64,000 nt of DNA from Echinarachnius parma (GCA_037951105.1 JBAMJV010003323.1:62001-126000); one strand, 5' to 3'. Shown: positions 34,840 to 46,240, numbered from the stretch's first letter. The notes: a model not told the origin generated them from the letters alone. Program-made: numbers and translations.

Positions 34840-35310
34840 TCCCATTTGCTCTAAATGATTGCATCCAATATTGTCAAAGATCTATACTCAGTTAATGAGA
34901 ACATGTCACCCGTTATTGCCTCTAGATGTCAATGAGAGATCGATAAGAGAAAGATACGGCTGAATGAAAACTTGCTAGTATTTTATTTTCTCTAAATAAT
35001 CGTCTTCAAAATGTAAAAGACACTCAGTTTCAGAGACCATGTCACCCGTACGTTACTGCCTCAAGATATCAATCAGAGATCCATTTGGGAAAGATATCAT
35101 GGGTAAATGATCAAACTTGCAAGTATTTAATTCACCATTTCTCTAAATAATCATCTTCACAAAATGTCAAAGACACTCAGTTAATGAGAGAATGTCATCT
35201 GTTATTGCCTTTAGATGTCAATCGGAGATCCATTTGGGAAAGATATGGGTAAAATGATCAAACTTGTTAGTACATTTTTCATCTTTTTTTCTAAATAGTT
35301 GTGTTCAAGA
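34840..35310. repeat. tandem repeat array, unit about 165-180 bp
   Basis: Three units share 'tctaaat.at.g..ttca..atgtcaaaga', 'actcagttaatgagaacatg', 'tcacccgttattgcct' and 'agatgtcaat..gagatc'. The 'ctctaaatcattgttttca' words at 34215 and 34367 suggest older units to the left. Confidence 0.8.
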
Positions 35311-35949
35311 TGTCAAATATACAGAATGTGCATTAAATGGTTGCTTAGAAATGTTCTACCGAAATGAGGCAAAGAAAGAAAGACACAATAACTGTCAAAG
35401 TCTTCAAGAGGAAAATTAAGCAAATGTGATTCGTATTCATGGATGCATATTTTTTAATGTGTTATTACTTCCATGGTAAGCATTGATTTTCTTCTATTAC
35501 ATTAATTATCTCCTTTATTTCAGACTGGCTGTGTTTGTTTCTTGAAAGAAAAAAACAAACATTTATTTCATTCTTATTTCCTCTCTATCTCCCAAAATGA
35601 TCACATTTCAGGCTAGGACTCATAATTCAACCTTTCTTTCCACTGCGTTCTCCAGACAGATAGAATGAGAAGCACCATAATTCAGCCGACATGAAACTGA
35701 GACTTATATGAATTACAAATGCTGCTTCCAGTCGAATTGGAAATGAGATGCAATAATCATTTCGGTTAAAGTGAGAATTGTTCTTGTTTTGCCGCTTAAG
35801 ATGAGTTTTTCAAACTTATACGAGGTAAATCAAGTTAATTTTATTATATGTAGTCAATTAAAGGAACATCTCAAACAATTTAGTAGACCTCGAAATGGAT
35901 CTTCAGTGGGTCTTACCATTTGAACTCATATGGGAACAGATTAATGATT
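35311..35949. other. non-coding stretch, no feature seen
   Basis: No exon or element supported. AT-rich throughout. Confidence 0.5.
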
Positions 35950-36064
35950 TATTTTTCAATGATGATGATGATGATCATCATCATCATAGGCATTATCATC
36001 CTCATCATCAGCAGCATTGTCATCATCATCATCATCATTGTCATCGTCATCATCATCATCATCC
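35950..36064. repeat. GAT/ATC trinucleotide microsatellite with internal inversion
   Basis: (GAT)n at about 35958-35977 turns into (ATC)n from about 35976 to 36062, making a short hairpin at the switch. Some frames read as runs of Met, Ile or Val; these are not genes. Confidence 0.9.
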
Positions 36065-36219
36065 CTTTAAATAATACGAATGTCTGGTCTAATATTTACC
36101 TACCGGAGTCATAGTTAACTACACTGAGATGGAACCGCTGAGATCGATGCACTAGAATAGTTTTGCCAAATTATAAATCAGAGAAGCAGAGACATCGCCA
36201 CCAAAGCAAACTATGACGC

Positions 36220-37440
36220 AAACTCATATGTAAAGAGGAGCTTTCATGAGAACAAATTGATCAATATCAGACAGAATATATAAGGAAAGGGGTTCATTAT
36301 ATTGGCATCTAAGATTCCACTATGGAAATTTCTGTTGGCATAACCTGATATTTGCCTGAATATTAATACTTGCAAAAATGCGATGTGGATTGAGTGATAA
36401 AACTGATCAATATCAGTCGGTGTGGGAGTAATTGTATAATACAGGCAGAATGCATACTGTGTTTGAGTATGTGGGGTGCAATTCATCTGTGCCAAGATCT
36501 TAAAAAATATGTTTGAATTATGACCACAAAATTATGCAATACCCCTTTAAAAGATGCTAAATGAGACGGATGCAACGTGGAGTGATGATGAGGGCAAACT
36601 GATCGATAGTAGATGGGGGCGGGAGGGAGTGAAGGAGGGAAGGGGTGTCGATACGTGCTGTATGCATGAGGGGGAGAGAGGGATGGGAATGTAAAATATA
36701 TCTGTGTCCAGATCATCTGAAATATTTTAAATTATGATCCAAAAGTATGCAATATTGCAAACCCTTTTAATAAAATTAATAAGATGCAAAATGAGACAGA
36801 TGCAAAGTAGAGTGATGGAATATTTGTAATTATGGCAAACAATTTATTGTGCAATACCCCTTTAAAGCAAAAAAAAAGAAAAAGAAAAATGAGACAGATG
36901 CAACATGGAGTGGTGATGGGGACAAACTGATCGATATCAGACGTGGGCGGGAGGGAGGGGTTGTAGATACAGGCCGTACGCATGTGGAAGGGGATGTAAA
37001 ATATATCTGTGTCCATATCATATGAAATATTTTAAATTATGATCCAAAAGTATGCAATATTCCAAACCCCTTTAAAAAAAAAAAGATGCAAAATGAGACA
37101 CGTGTATGCAAAGTGGAGCGATGATGAGGACAAATGGATTGATAGTAGACGGGGGCGGGAGGGAGTGAAGGAGGGAAGGGGTGTCAATACAGGCTGCCTC
37201 ATGCATGAGGGAGAGGGATGGGAATGTAAAATATATATGTGTCCAGATCATAATACATATATTTTAACCTATGACCCCAAATTATGCAATTTTCCCCTTT
37301 ACATTTAATTAAAAAAGTTGCGAAATGAGACGAATGCAAAGTGGAGTGATGATGAGGACAAACTGATCGATATCAGAAGGGGGCGGGAAGGAGGGAAGGA
37401 ATGTATTAAAATATAGTCTGTATGCATGTTTTGTTTCACC
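36220..37440 (+). repeat. tandem repeat array, unit about 240-280 bp
   Basis: Four to five units share 'atgagacagatgcaacgtgg', 'agtgatgatgaggacaaact', 'gatcgatatcagac.ggggc', a GGGAGGGAGTGAAGGAGGG purine run, 'gtaaaatatatctgtgtcca' and 'caatacccctttaaaa'. The word CCCCTTTAAA in each unit resembles a MITE terminus caught in the unit. Confidence 0.88.
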
Positions 37441-38620
37441 TGCAGCAGCCTCTGGCACAAGGGAATTCAAACATGCATAGATTTACACCGCAGTATAGCC
37501 CAGCCATCATACACCATGCCTTTGTCGAAGGGAATCTTGTGTGCTATGTATTTTAACTCTACATCCATGGGAATAATTACAATATCACGTATGACATGGG
37601 TTTAATTGATGATGCTAAGCAGTGAAAAAAATACACGGGGGTTCGGGGCAAATACGCCCGCGAAATGCCAAAAAGAGCCCCAGAAAATCATAAAAGAGCC
37701 CCAGAAAATTTGCATAGAGTTTAATGCAAATACATTTTTGGAGTGTTATTTTCATGCAGGTAAGCTTGAAAAGTAGCCCCTGAAAATTTGTTTCCCTGAT
37801 GCTAAGGCTGTCTTTCAGGGGCAGGGGTTCTGTTCTCGGTCGCTTGCCCCCCTAAGATATACGACTGCAAATTAATTGCACGTTGGGATGCATAACATGC
37901 TACAATGGATCGAGGACAGGTATATAATGAAAGTTTGATTGGTTTTTAGGTCCTCATTAATTTAATCAACCTGTTCTCATTTAATTCTTGTCTGATGTAC
38001 ATTAGATAGGGAAGTATTCAATTAATCCTATAGATAGATCTCTTTCAAGTATTTTGACCTTAATTTCCACTCTCATTACATGTCCACTTCCGTATCCGGT
38101 TTCTTATGGAATTCTTCTTTTTTTCTCATCTTTTCTGTTCTGTTCTTTTCTTTTCTTTCCTCTTAATCTCTTTTGTTCTTGTATTCCCTCTTTAATACAT
38201 TCTATCTTTGTTTTTCTCTTTATTTCATAATTTTTGTTTTCTTTCTTTCTCAAACATTTGTACTGATGATGTGATTATTTTTCTTCATAATTCCCTTTTC
38301 TATGCTACACCTACTCAATTAAATACAATTAACACTCTTTAACATTCCCTGTTACTCCCTTTCTCTATCTCTCTATCTTTCTTTCTTTTTCTTGCACTAG
38401 TCATTATAGAGATGCAAACGGATTTAAACGTACACATACATGGACACCACACATTATGCACAACTCTTTCTACTATGTACACATGAGCCACATCACAGCA
38501 CTAGCTGTTCCTTTATTACTTTAAACATATATCATACAATAATTATATAGAAATATGCATGTGTGATAAATATATTCAGGACAGTTTTACACTGGTCAAC
38601 ATGCTTATTTATGACCTTAA
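37441..38620. other. non-coding stretch with pyrimidine-rich tract
   Basis: A long T/C-rich region at about 38095-38400 (TTTCTTTTCTTTCC words). A short direct repeat 'agagccccagaaaat' occurs twice near 37675-37712. No exon seen. Confidence 0.5.
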
Positions 38621-39180
38621 AGGGGAATTCCACCCCAGAAATGTGATGTTTGCTATAAAATGAGGTGCATATGAAGAATCATGATCGAAAATCTGAGCCA
38701 AAACGGTAGAGCAATAAAAAAGTTATGACAGGATGAACTTTGCTCCGATTATTAGTATGGTTCGCAATTGCTCTAGATCGTGACGTCACTTGCGAGCTGC
38801 AGCCATTATGACTTCTACATGGAAATTTTACAAAATTTAAATTTTCTTCATAACAAAGCAAATTTATGAGCTTACAAATTACAATGAGGTTGGCCCATCG
38901 ATATTCTTCTATGAATTTGTGAAAACAAGCAGAGAAAATTTATTTTTTAGCAACGAAAATGAGAAATAAGTGTATTTTCATGTACTAAAGCCATGGCGAG
39001 TTGCTCGTGAATGATGTTGCATATGGCGGCAATTTTGAAACCATCGCTCATTACTACATGATGTTCAAATAGGTATAACTCCCGTGTTTCTTGTCCGATT
39101 TTGATCAAATTTTCACCAATTATTCCTCTTGTTCTGCTTATTCAAATAACGAATGGTTTTATCAGGCCCGGAATACCCCT
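38621..39180 (+). mobile_element. TTAA-flanked MITE, family A, copy 2 (560 bp)
   Basis: TTAA at 38617-38620 and 39181-39184. Same length and termini as 14685-15244, differing by scattered substitutions and small compensating indels. The body includes 'gatcgtgacgtcacttgcga' and 'tcatgtactaaagccatggc'. Non-coding. Confidence 0.92.
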
Positions 39181-39429
39181 TTAAATTTGTGGTGTTAAAG
39201 TCAGGGGAGAGAAATCCTTCACCACCCCTTGTAAATTATTCATATTCAAAGCGGAAATCTTCTGTGAATAATCAATATCAAGCCATAATATCTTGTCCGC
39301 AATATGTGCATTTTTAAAGAAAAATTCAGAGCAAAGAAATCATACAGATTAATATAAAGGTGAGCCTTTGCTTCATTCAAACTAAGATTAAAATAATAAA
39401 GTGAAGTAGTAAAAAAAAAACAACAAGAT

Positions 39430-39578
39430 TTTTAACATTCTAGTGGCCCAAAACATAGAAAAACATAACATATTGTGAAACATTTGGTTGCCCATTCGGG
39501 CCAGTGGAATTATTACGGCATCAATGAAATTTGGTGGCCCGAAGCTAGTTTTTTAGCTGCCCGGGCCAGCGGACCTGT
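39430..39578. repeat. hAT-like fragment, GGCC-rich
   Basis: Words 'tagtggcccaaaacatag', 'ttggttgcccattcgggcca' and 'ctgcccgggccagcgga' match the style of the hAT-like copy at 55118. The right terminus is missing; the hairpin at 39579 begins there and may have replaced or disrupted it. Confidence 0.5.
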
Positions 39579-39730
39579 GGCCCGTTTCATAAAACTTCTG
39601 CAATTGTTCTAAGTGTCCAATTATTGTAACTACCATGGCAACAGTTGCAATGCTCAATGCTGATTGGTTGTTGACCTACCAGTTACAATAATTGGACACT
39701 TACAATTGCAAGAGTTTTATGAAACAGGCC
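39579..39730. mobile_element. palindromic MITE, family H
   Basis: Left arm GGCCCGTTTCATAAAACTTC, TGCAATTGTTCTAAGTGTCC and AATTATTGTAACT pairs with the right arm AGTTACAATAATTGGACACT, TACAATTGCAAGAGTTTTAT and GAAACAGGCC. Arms are about 50 bp with few mismatches. The flanks ACCTGTG and ACTGTG suggest a short target duplication. The GGCCC..TTTCA termini resemble family I. Confidence 0.8.
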
Positions 39731-39879
39731 ACTGTGCTAATGTTGAGCATTGGCAAAGAATATGAAGATCGAGTTGGTCTGAGACAACAGCCTCTAAACG
39801 AGGGTATTCCTTGATTAATATGACCTTTTCTACCGCAGTCAGTACAGACAGACGTACGTAGTCTCGGCCGAACGACCTT

Positions 39880-40470
39880 CAAAACAGACTCTGATTTTGT
39901 TTCTCTCTCCGTCTAATGAAGGGTTAACTGTCTTCCCGAACTTGCTCTGTATATCATCGCCGCCGGGTGAGAGTAAGAAAGGCGTTAAGTTTATTTTCTT
40001 GCTAAACTGATTTGTGCGTACCATCTTGTAGGGTTTGAACCTTCTCTGTATGATGCACAATTTTCCGATTAAATACATTCTAAGTAGTGGAATTAATGAC
40101 CATCAAAACAGAGACGGTCTAATGAAGGGTTAACTTTCTTCCTGAACTTGCTCTGTATATCATCGCCGGGTGAGAGCGAGAAAGGCGTTGAGAAGATTTT
40201 TGGCTAAACTGAGTTGTGCGTACCATCTTGTAAGTTGGAGCCTTCTCTATGACTATATGTGATGCCAAATTTTCAGATTATGATGTCTAATTTGGGGAAT
40301 ATTTATCAGAAATAAAAGAGAGAACTGTCTTCCTGCTTTTGCTCAGATGTATATCGCCGCCAGGTGAGAGTGAGAAGGGCGTTGAGGCAATTTGTTTTGC
40401 TGAATTGAGTTATGCATACATATAGCAGTTGTAAGTTGTATAGCCTCGATCTTCACCATGTGATGCAACA
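39880..40470. repeat. tandem repeat array, unit about 200 bp
   Basis: Three units share 'atatcgccg.c.ggtgagagt', 'gagaa.ggcgttgag', 'ttgctaaactgagttgtgcg', 'taccatcttgtaagttg' and 'gccttctct.tatgtgatgc'. The 'ctctcacc' and 'aacgcc' words in reverse link it to repeats at 10.66 and 63.24 kb. Confidence 0.82.
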
Positions 40471-40479
40471 TTTTCAGAT

Positions 40480-40640
40480 AATATTGATTTCTTATTTTGG
40501 GAATATTTAATATACAAAATAAAAGACAGAATCCATTGAGTTTCCACATAAAGGATCCTTAACTACAACCATGATAATATCTGAAATATTCATACAAAAT
40601 AAAAGACAGATCCATCGAGTTTCTATATACAGGATCCCAA
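40480..40640. repeat. two-copy direct repeat
   Basis: 'aatacaaaataaaagacaga' with 'tccattgagtttc.a.ata.aggatcc..aactac' occurs at about 40510-40568 and 40595-40648. Non-coding. Confidence 0.7.
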
Positions 40641-40779
40641 ACTACAAAAAATAACCTCTGAAATACAAAAAGTGACATAGCGCCCTTCTCTTTCTCAACC
40701 GAAGCTTTATGCATCACAATGTATATGAGGGATGTGTTTTTTAGGACCGGTGGGGCTTTTACACACGAACGCCCCCCTG

Positions 40780-41960
40780 CTCTGCATATATGCACATATT
40801 GAAGCGCTATACGATCGCGTTTAGACCTCCGTGTATTGCCCTGAGCTATATACATTACATATGCCATTCACAAGCCACTTGACTGCATGTGATATAGAGC
40901 ATAGATAGAGCATGCTTACAAATAGCTTATATTGTAAATTACCATTTTTACCTTTTCTGTTCTTTCCTTAATCAGGGGGAGTAAATAACATTATTGGAAT
41001 GGACAACATGATCGCGTTTACGTATCTCCATGTATCCCACTTCGTCATTACACATACATGTACTTCACAAGCAAGTCGACTGAATGTGATATAGAGCATA
41101 AAGCATGATTACAAATAACCCACAATTGTAACCCGGGGGGGGGTACTCACGTATATTGGGTATACGGGGATGTGCCGCTCGGAAGGGTGACTTTTTCAAG
41201 AAAGGTCCTTAGACATGGGTCCCCTTTTCATCAAAAAAATCCTTAGACATGGGTCCCCTTTTTTATACGGGATTTTTGGGTTTGCCGATGTGAAATAGCA
41301 AAAATTTTCAAGCTCGCTACGCTCGCTAACTTAAAACCACAAAATTTGCGGGAAATACGCCAAAACACATGCCCCGCAGCGGGAAATACGCCCAAAACAT
41401 GCGCCGCAGGCGAAAAAACAATCCTTAGACATGGGTCCCCTTTTCGCAAAAGGACCCTTAGATGTGGGTATGGGTTTGGAGGTCTCAGCCGCACACCCCC
41501 GTCCTACTATAATCTGAGTACCCCCCCCGGGAATTGTAAATGAGCATTTCACTTTTATTTTCCGTTTTGTGTGTTTTTTCATATGGGGGGGGGTTAGGAA
41601 GGAGGAAAAACATTATTGGAACACATATTCCAGTAAATTGATTGCAGATGTATAGAGCATAGAGCTAAGATGCAAATACATTATTTCGAATGAGTTTGTG
41701 TGACTTAAACATTTACATTTTACCCCTTTTATTTGTTTATTTTTAAATTTATTTATTTATTTATTTGATTTGATTTGATTTTATCTATTATTATTTTATT
41801 TATTATTATTATTATCATTATATATTTTTTTTGGGGGGTGGCAGTAAAAAACATAATAGGATCACATGATCATGTTAGGTCTCCATGTACTGCCCTAGTC
41901 TATATATTATATGCAATGCACAGCAAATTGACTTGTTTGTGATACCGAGTAGTAAAGGTT
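40780..41960 (+). repeat. tandem repeat array interrupted by an inserted element
   Basis: About four units share 'gatcgcgttta..tctccatg', 'tatattacatatgccattca', 'caag.c.cttgactg.atgtgatatagagcata' and 'gattacaaataac..cacaattgtaa' (from about 40810, 41010, 41600, 41868). The DNA element at 41132-41531 sits in the second unit; the sibling at about 40932 keeps the uninterrupted ATATTGTAAATTACC site. Confidence 0.75.
41132..41531. mobile_element. 400-bp MITE with CCCGGGGGGGG termini and 8-bp duplication
   Basis: AATTGTAA stands at 41124-41131 and 41532-41539. Termini CCCGGGGGGGGGTACTCA and GAGTACCCCCCCCGGG are inverted repeats, extended inside by 'ggggatgtgcc' versus 'cgcacaccccc'. The inside repeats 'ccttagacatgggtcccctt' three times. 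Eight-base duplication is compatible with hAT. No transposase frame. Confidence 0.85.
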
Positions 41961-42615
41961 ATCTAAATAACCTCGAGCAACTTTGGGCACTTGAAAAATA
42001 ACATTTTCCTGCTTAGCTGTACATTACTGTACATGTACAGCAAAACAACATTTAACTGAACATTGCTGTTTTATATGTGATACTGAGAAAAGTATACTGT
42101 CAGTTGTGTGCATTGTGTGGAAACCAAAAATAAAACACACACAAATTAACTAATTTTAGTAAATGTTCTAAGAGTTTTTATACTAAAAATGTACCGACTA
42201 TGAAAGAAAAGTATCACTGCAAAACCCCAAATCTCCCTTGTCATTTTGAAATAACTGTGATTAAACCAGCTGGAACAAAAAACAATTGAAATAACAAACA
42301 AATGTGTGATACTCATCATCACATGTTTAAAAATATACTGTGATATACAACAAGCATGAAAGGTATTATTAACCCTTTTTTTTTAGAACTTCTTTAGAAA
42401 TGTTTAAACTCTATATAATCCTATTATTTTTTGTAAATTTGTCAATATCATGTAGAACTTGTAACTTGAATAATACAGTCCTCCGACAGTGGAAAAATAA
42501 AAAAAATAAAATAAATACTGGCAGCCTTACTTAAAATTGTCAATTTTAGCATTTATTTAATTTTAATGAAACTCTACAAATACACCCAAAACAAACAAAA
42601 CAAACCCAAACTTAC
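41961..42615. other. non-coding stretch, no gene seen
   Basis: AT-rich. It borders the donor of the exon at 42616 and would be intron on the minus strand. No repeat or element can be supported beyond 'acatgtacag' palindromic words. Confidence 0.5.
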
Positions 42616-42745
42616 AGCGGTTTGAAGCGTGCCCGCATGATGGCCTGCTGCAGCTCCAACTTTGACGTTTTGTCCATCTTGGTGCCGTACCGCGCATATA
42701 ACTCGCTCAGAGTCATGAATATACAACGTTTATAGGCTTTGATGC
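42616..42745 (-). CDS. candidate coding exon, unrecognised protein
   Basis: On the minus strand an open frame ends at a perfect donor (CCGCT|GTAAGTTTG, GT at 42615-42614). Two starts are possible. As an internal exon it begins after an acceptor with a pyrimidine tract (TTTTTCTCTCTGACTGGAAG|GC, exon from 42745), giving 130 nt entered in phase 1. As a first exon it begins at the ATG at 42716-42714, with a weak Kozak context, giving 33 codons plus two bases. The peptide contains IKAYKRCIF, then MTLSELYARYGTKMD and KLELQQAIMRARFKP, helix-forming and charged with clear codon-like GC content in AT-rich flanks. I do not recognise the family. The exon ends in the same phase (split after base 2) as those at 21552 and 2027, so it could share a downstream partner with them or belong to a separate gene. 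Confidence 0.68.
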
Positions 42746-42769
42746 CTTCCAGTCAGAGAGAAAAACAAA

Positions 42770-43520
42770 GACGGCACAAAATTATTCCAATCTTTCATCT
42801 AAAAAGAAAGACCTTTTACCTCGATCAACTCTTAGTCCAACGTGAACGTCTCATATGTATGTCCAGTGATCCCAATATGAGATTAAAATGGCACAAAATT
42901 ATCCGGATCTTTAATTTAAAAGAAAGATCTTCAGCTTGATCAACTCTCAATCAAATACAAATTCATTGTTTAATGTATTTTTACAGTGATCCAAATATGA
43001 GATATTCTCCCATCAAAAGGTCATCCAAAGTATTGATAATTTGTCTGGCGAACGATATCAAACTGTATAAATCTGTCAGAATTATCATATAAAGTAACTT
43101 TTAGCTTTAGTGTCTTCCAAATAAAAAAAACCAAAGAGATCGATGTCACTTATCCCAGTTCTCATGCAGAATAGTGGGTCAATGGTTCAAGCCCCCACCA
43201 CAGGCCAGCTTTTCTTTCATCCCAAATGTAGAATTTATCAAATGATTTGAACCCAGTTATATTACTGCGTGCGAGTGTTTATTTAATATAGTCCAGAAAG
43301 ATTGCTCACTTTATTGCCTTATATATAGGCAAAGGGTAAAAAAAAGGGTATGGAACCGCGACCCTGAATTGTAACAGAGTTCATTGCCACTTCCAATAAC
43401 TTAGTCAAATGGGAGAAAAACGGCATAGAACTTCAATTTGTAAAAGAGAATATCGTTGCTTTCAATATCTTCCAGTAAAAGAAAAAAGGGCACAGACTGA
43501 CCCTGGTTCCTAATAAACTT
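42770..43520. repeat. degenerate tandem repeats upstream of the 42.6 kb exon
   Basis: Two units at about 42775-42870 and 42888-42985 share 'tggcacaaaattattccaat', 'ctttaatttaaaagaaagat', 'cgatcaactct.agtc' and 'cagtgatcc.aatatgaga'. The 'cttccagt..agag/aaag' word that forms the candidate acceptor recurs near 43113 and 43469. These copies lie in the intron or upstream region of the exon. Confidence 0.65.
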
Positions 43521-43919
43521 GACAATCTTGGGCTTCAGTGCGTAACGATGCAATTCCAAACAATAAGAACAGTATACAGGATCCTGATCCGTCAAAAAGA
43601 TTGCACAAAGAAAAACCTCGCTGAAAAAGAAAGATTGTTTACTCCATCCAAACGCGAGAACGTTGTTTTTAAAGTTTGGATTGAAAATAGATCTTCATAT
43701 CCGCATATTCTGTTTATAAAGGGTCACCAGAGGTCGTGTGACTTTTGTTGCGCTATAATCCGTTATGTGTTCCTTCCTGGTTTACAGAAATAGACAATGG
43801 CAGGACATATTTTGATAATCATCAATGTTTTGATGAAACGAGTACCACTATGTCATTTCAAATTAATCCCTGTGTAATATCTCTGGCGATACAAACATTA
43901 CTTTAAAAAATGAAGAATT

Positions 43920-44580
43920 TCCTAGCTAAAATTCCTGTATACTTCAGTCAATTTAAGAGTCATATACGAGAATCATTACTGGCTTCCAGTTAAACAAGCG
44001 ACAATATTGAATTTCACCATCTTTATTATTTATATTGTCTCTGGCATATATACTCAAATCGAGTCATATAGAGTCATCACTGGTTTGCAAGCTCCCAGTT
44101 AAACAAGCAAATGTAATTGAATTTGTTGCTTTCTATACTACTTATATTGTCTCTCGCTTAAATCTTTCTTAATTCTATTCCAATATACTCCAATCGAGAG
44201 TCATATATTTATAGAATCATCACTGTTTATCAGCTTCCAGTTAACAAAGCAGACGATATTGAATTTCACTATCTTATATTTGTCTCTCGCTTATTAATAA
44301 ATCTATTCCAATATACTCCAATCACGAGTCATATATAATATAGGCTTCCAGCTGAACTAGCAGATGATAATCTATATCGTTATAAAGTCTCTTGCTTTAA
44401 TAATACTCAAGAGTCATGTAGAATCATCACCGATTTTAGGCTTCCAGTTAAACAAGCTGATGGTATTCTGTTTCCTTAATATTGTCTCTCGCTTACTCAA
44501 GAGTCATGTAGAATCATCACTGGTTTACAGGCTTCCAGTTCAAGCAAGCAGACGATATTAAATTTCACTATCGTCTCAAG
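43920..44580. repeat. tandem repeat array, unit about 100-150 bp
   Basis: Six or so units share 'gcttccagttaaacaagcag', 'acgatattgaatttcactat', 'tattgtctctcgctta', 'ccaatatactccaatc.agagtcat' and 'atagaatcatcactggttt'. Unit lengths vary by loss of the central part. Non-coding. Confidence 0.85.
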
Positions 44581-44919
44581 ATTGAAGATGAAGTGATGTC
44601 AATATGATTCACCTGCCTATACTTCCATACATTAAGTATATGTATGTCTAAATTACACATACATGTAGATCTATGGTCCCACTTGCCAATGCACGTGTAC
44701 ACAGCTATTCGCAGAAGAGCACCACTGCATTTGCCATTCTCAAGTGTTGGTCGTTTTTCATATTCTCTTAAATATACAGTCTATCAGATTCTTGTAGGCA
44801 AGGGCTTACAAATCCTACTAGATAGATGCTCGACATTGACTATGCAATTTTTAAGAATATTCCCCTACATTAGTTGTCCAATGATATGAGCCTTCCTGTC
44901 TAGATCAAAGAATCAAAGC
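44581..44919. other. non-coding stretch, no feature seen
   Basis: Between two arrays; an open frame of 81 codons on the plus strand (44644-44889) has no coding signature. Confidence 0.45.
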
Positions 44920-45480
44920 ACAGAGGTTGGCTGTACTCCAAACTAAACAGTGGATCTTCTTTCCTGGTAATAAACAGTCGCGATATATATATACTGTATA
45001 TCTTCCACCGGTTTCTCCAAGTTTCTACCAAACTATGAAGCTTTACCAAGATCTACCCCGACTAGTCACGAGGAAAATGTACCAAATCTTTTGCCTACCA
45101 CAACAAACTTCCACTGATTTATCCGCTTTTCTAGGCCCGCTCATGAATGTCCCACATGATCTAATCGTTTCGTCACAAAAAAAAGAGATTTTGTTATTTT
45201 TTCTTCCTAGAACAATACACACTTCTTCTGATTTATCTGCTTTTCTAGATCCGATCGTGGAAATCCGACATGATGTAAACGAGAAAGTCATGAGAACGCG
45301 TTTACTATTTTTCCCCCTAGCAAAATATACTTCCACTGAATTATCCGCAGTGATTTATACACCGAGCAGACAAATGTGACATCTTCAGAGGTAAACAACT
45401 TGGCAAAAGAAAGTTCTCCCACTGAATAATAGGCGGTGATTACTCCAACCAGAATCGTTCAACGTATTCCGAACTAAACA
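44920..45480 (+). repeat. tandem repeat array, unit about 108-114 bp
   Basis: Four units share 'acttccactgatttatccgc', 'ttttctag.cccg', 'catga' and 'tttttcttcctag.aaaata'. Anchors at 45109, 45223 and 45331 are 114 and 108 bp apart, multiples of three. A plus-strand frame therefore stays open for 150 codons (44927-45379) with repeated T-S-T-D-L-S-A-F-L. I read this as an array artefact, not a gene. Confidence 0.8.
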
Positions 45481-46240
45481 GTGGCAAAAGGATTAAAAAC
45501 CAAATTATATACTCATATTTCCTCCATGTTTTGTTTCTCTAGTGCAATAGTAATAATGATACAGTGTAGCCTTCACTGATCGCCTCTCCAACACGAAGCA
45601 TTGGCATGATCCACAGCCAGACAAACACGAAGGCAGAACCAGAGGTCGACGAAGAGATCTGGAAAAAAATGTCTCAGGTTGCGCAAGCAATCACCTGCTT
45701 ATTCACTCTCATCAAGTGCGCTTGATCAAAGCTTTAACCCAGCTGCGTAAATTGCATGCGGCATATCGCCTTCCAATAGCAACCACTCAAGAACGGCTTT
45801 GAAAATTAAGTGTTTGTTGACAGCTCTTCGGAGGTGAGATGCCGGCTTGACGAAGATAAACGTCGACTCATTATCTCCCCTTTATTCTCCGGGGGTTAGA
45901 GAGGTGCTTTGTACTAAACGCTGTTCGCATCTCCGTCACAAATGAGCAATTTGAAGAGAAAAAAACTTGGGAAGGGTTTTATTTTCTCCCTTTTTTCCTC
46001 TCGCCGTGCCGGGGTGATTATAGCCACGTGGGTTAGTGATGTTTGTGGGTTTTGCAGTTAGACGTACGAATACCCTTAGCCTAAGGCTTTTGCACTGGTG
46101 TAGTTCTTTTACGCAATGCAACGCAACGCAACCGGGGGAGAAAACTCTGTCTGTCTGTACAGCCTGGCTGTAGGTACATCTCAGTGTCAGAATGCTAATA
46201 ATAAAATATGATCCACGTAATGGAACACCTCTCCTCCTTT
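45481..46240. other. unassigned stretch with an open arginine-rich frame
   Basis: A plus-strand frame is open from 45560 to 45799 (80 codons, no ATG), including GRTRGRRRDLEKN. It has no clear splice pair, so it is not called. The rest, including a GC-richer part at 45830-46140, shows no exon or element. Confidence 0.4.

Noticed and set aside
35920-36114. 64-codon frame rich in Met, Ile and Val that looks like a membrane segment
   Set aside because: It is the GAT/ATC microsatellite at 35950-36064.
44927-45379. 150-codon plus-strand open frame, the longest in the window
   Set aside because: It coincides with a minisatellite whose unit is a multiple of three; there is no splice pair or conserved domain, and the opposite strand is open too.
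45560-45799. 80-codon plus-strand frame with GRTRGRRRDLEKN
   Set aside because: No ATG, no convincing acceptor or donor, and no recognised family. It may be an exon or a relic of a retroelement, but the evidence is too thin.
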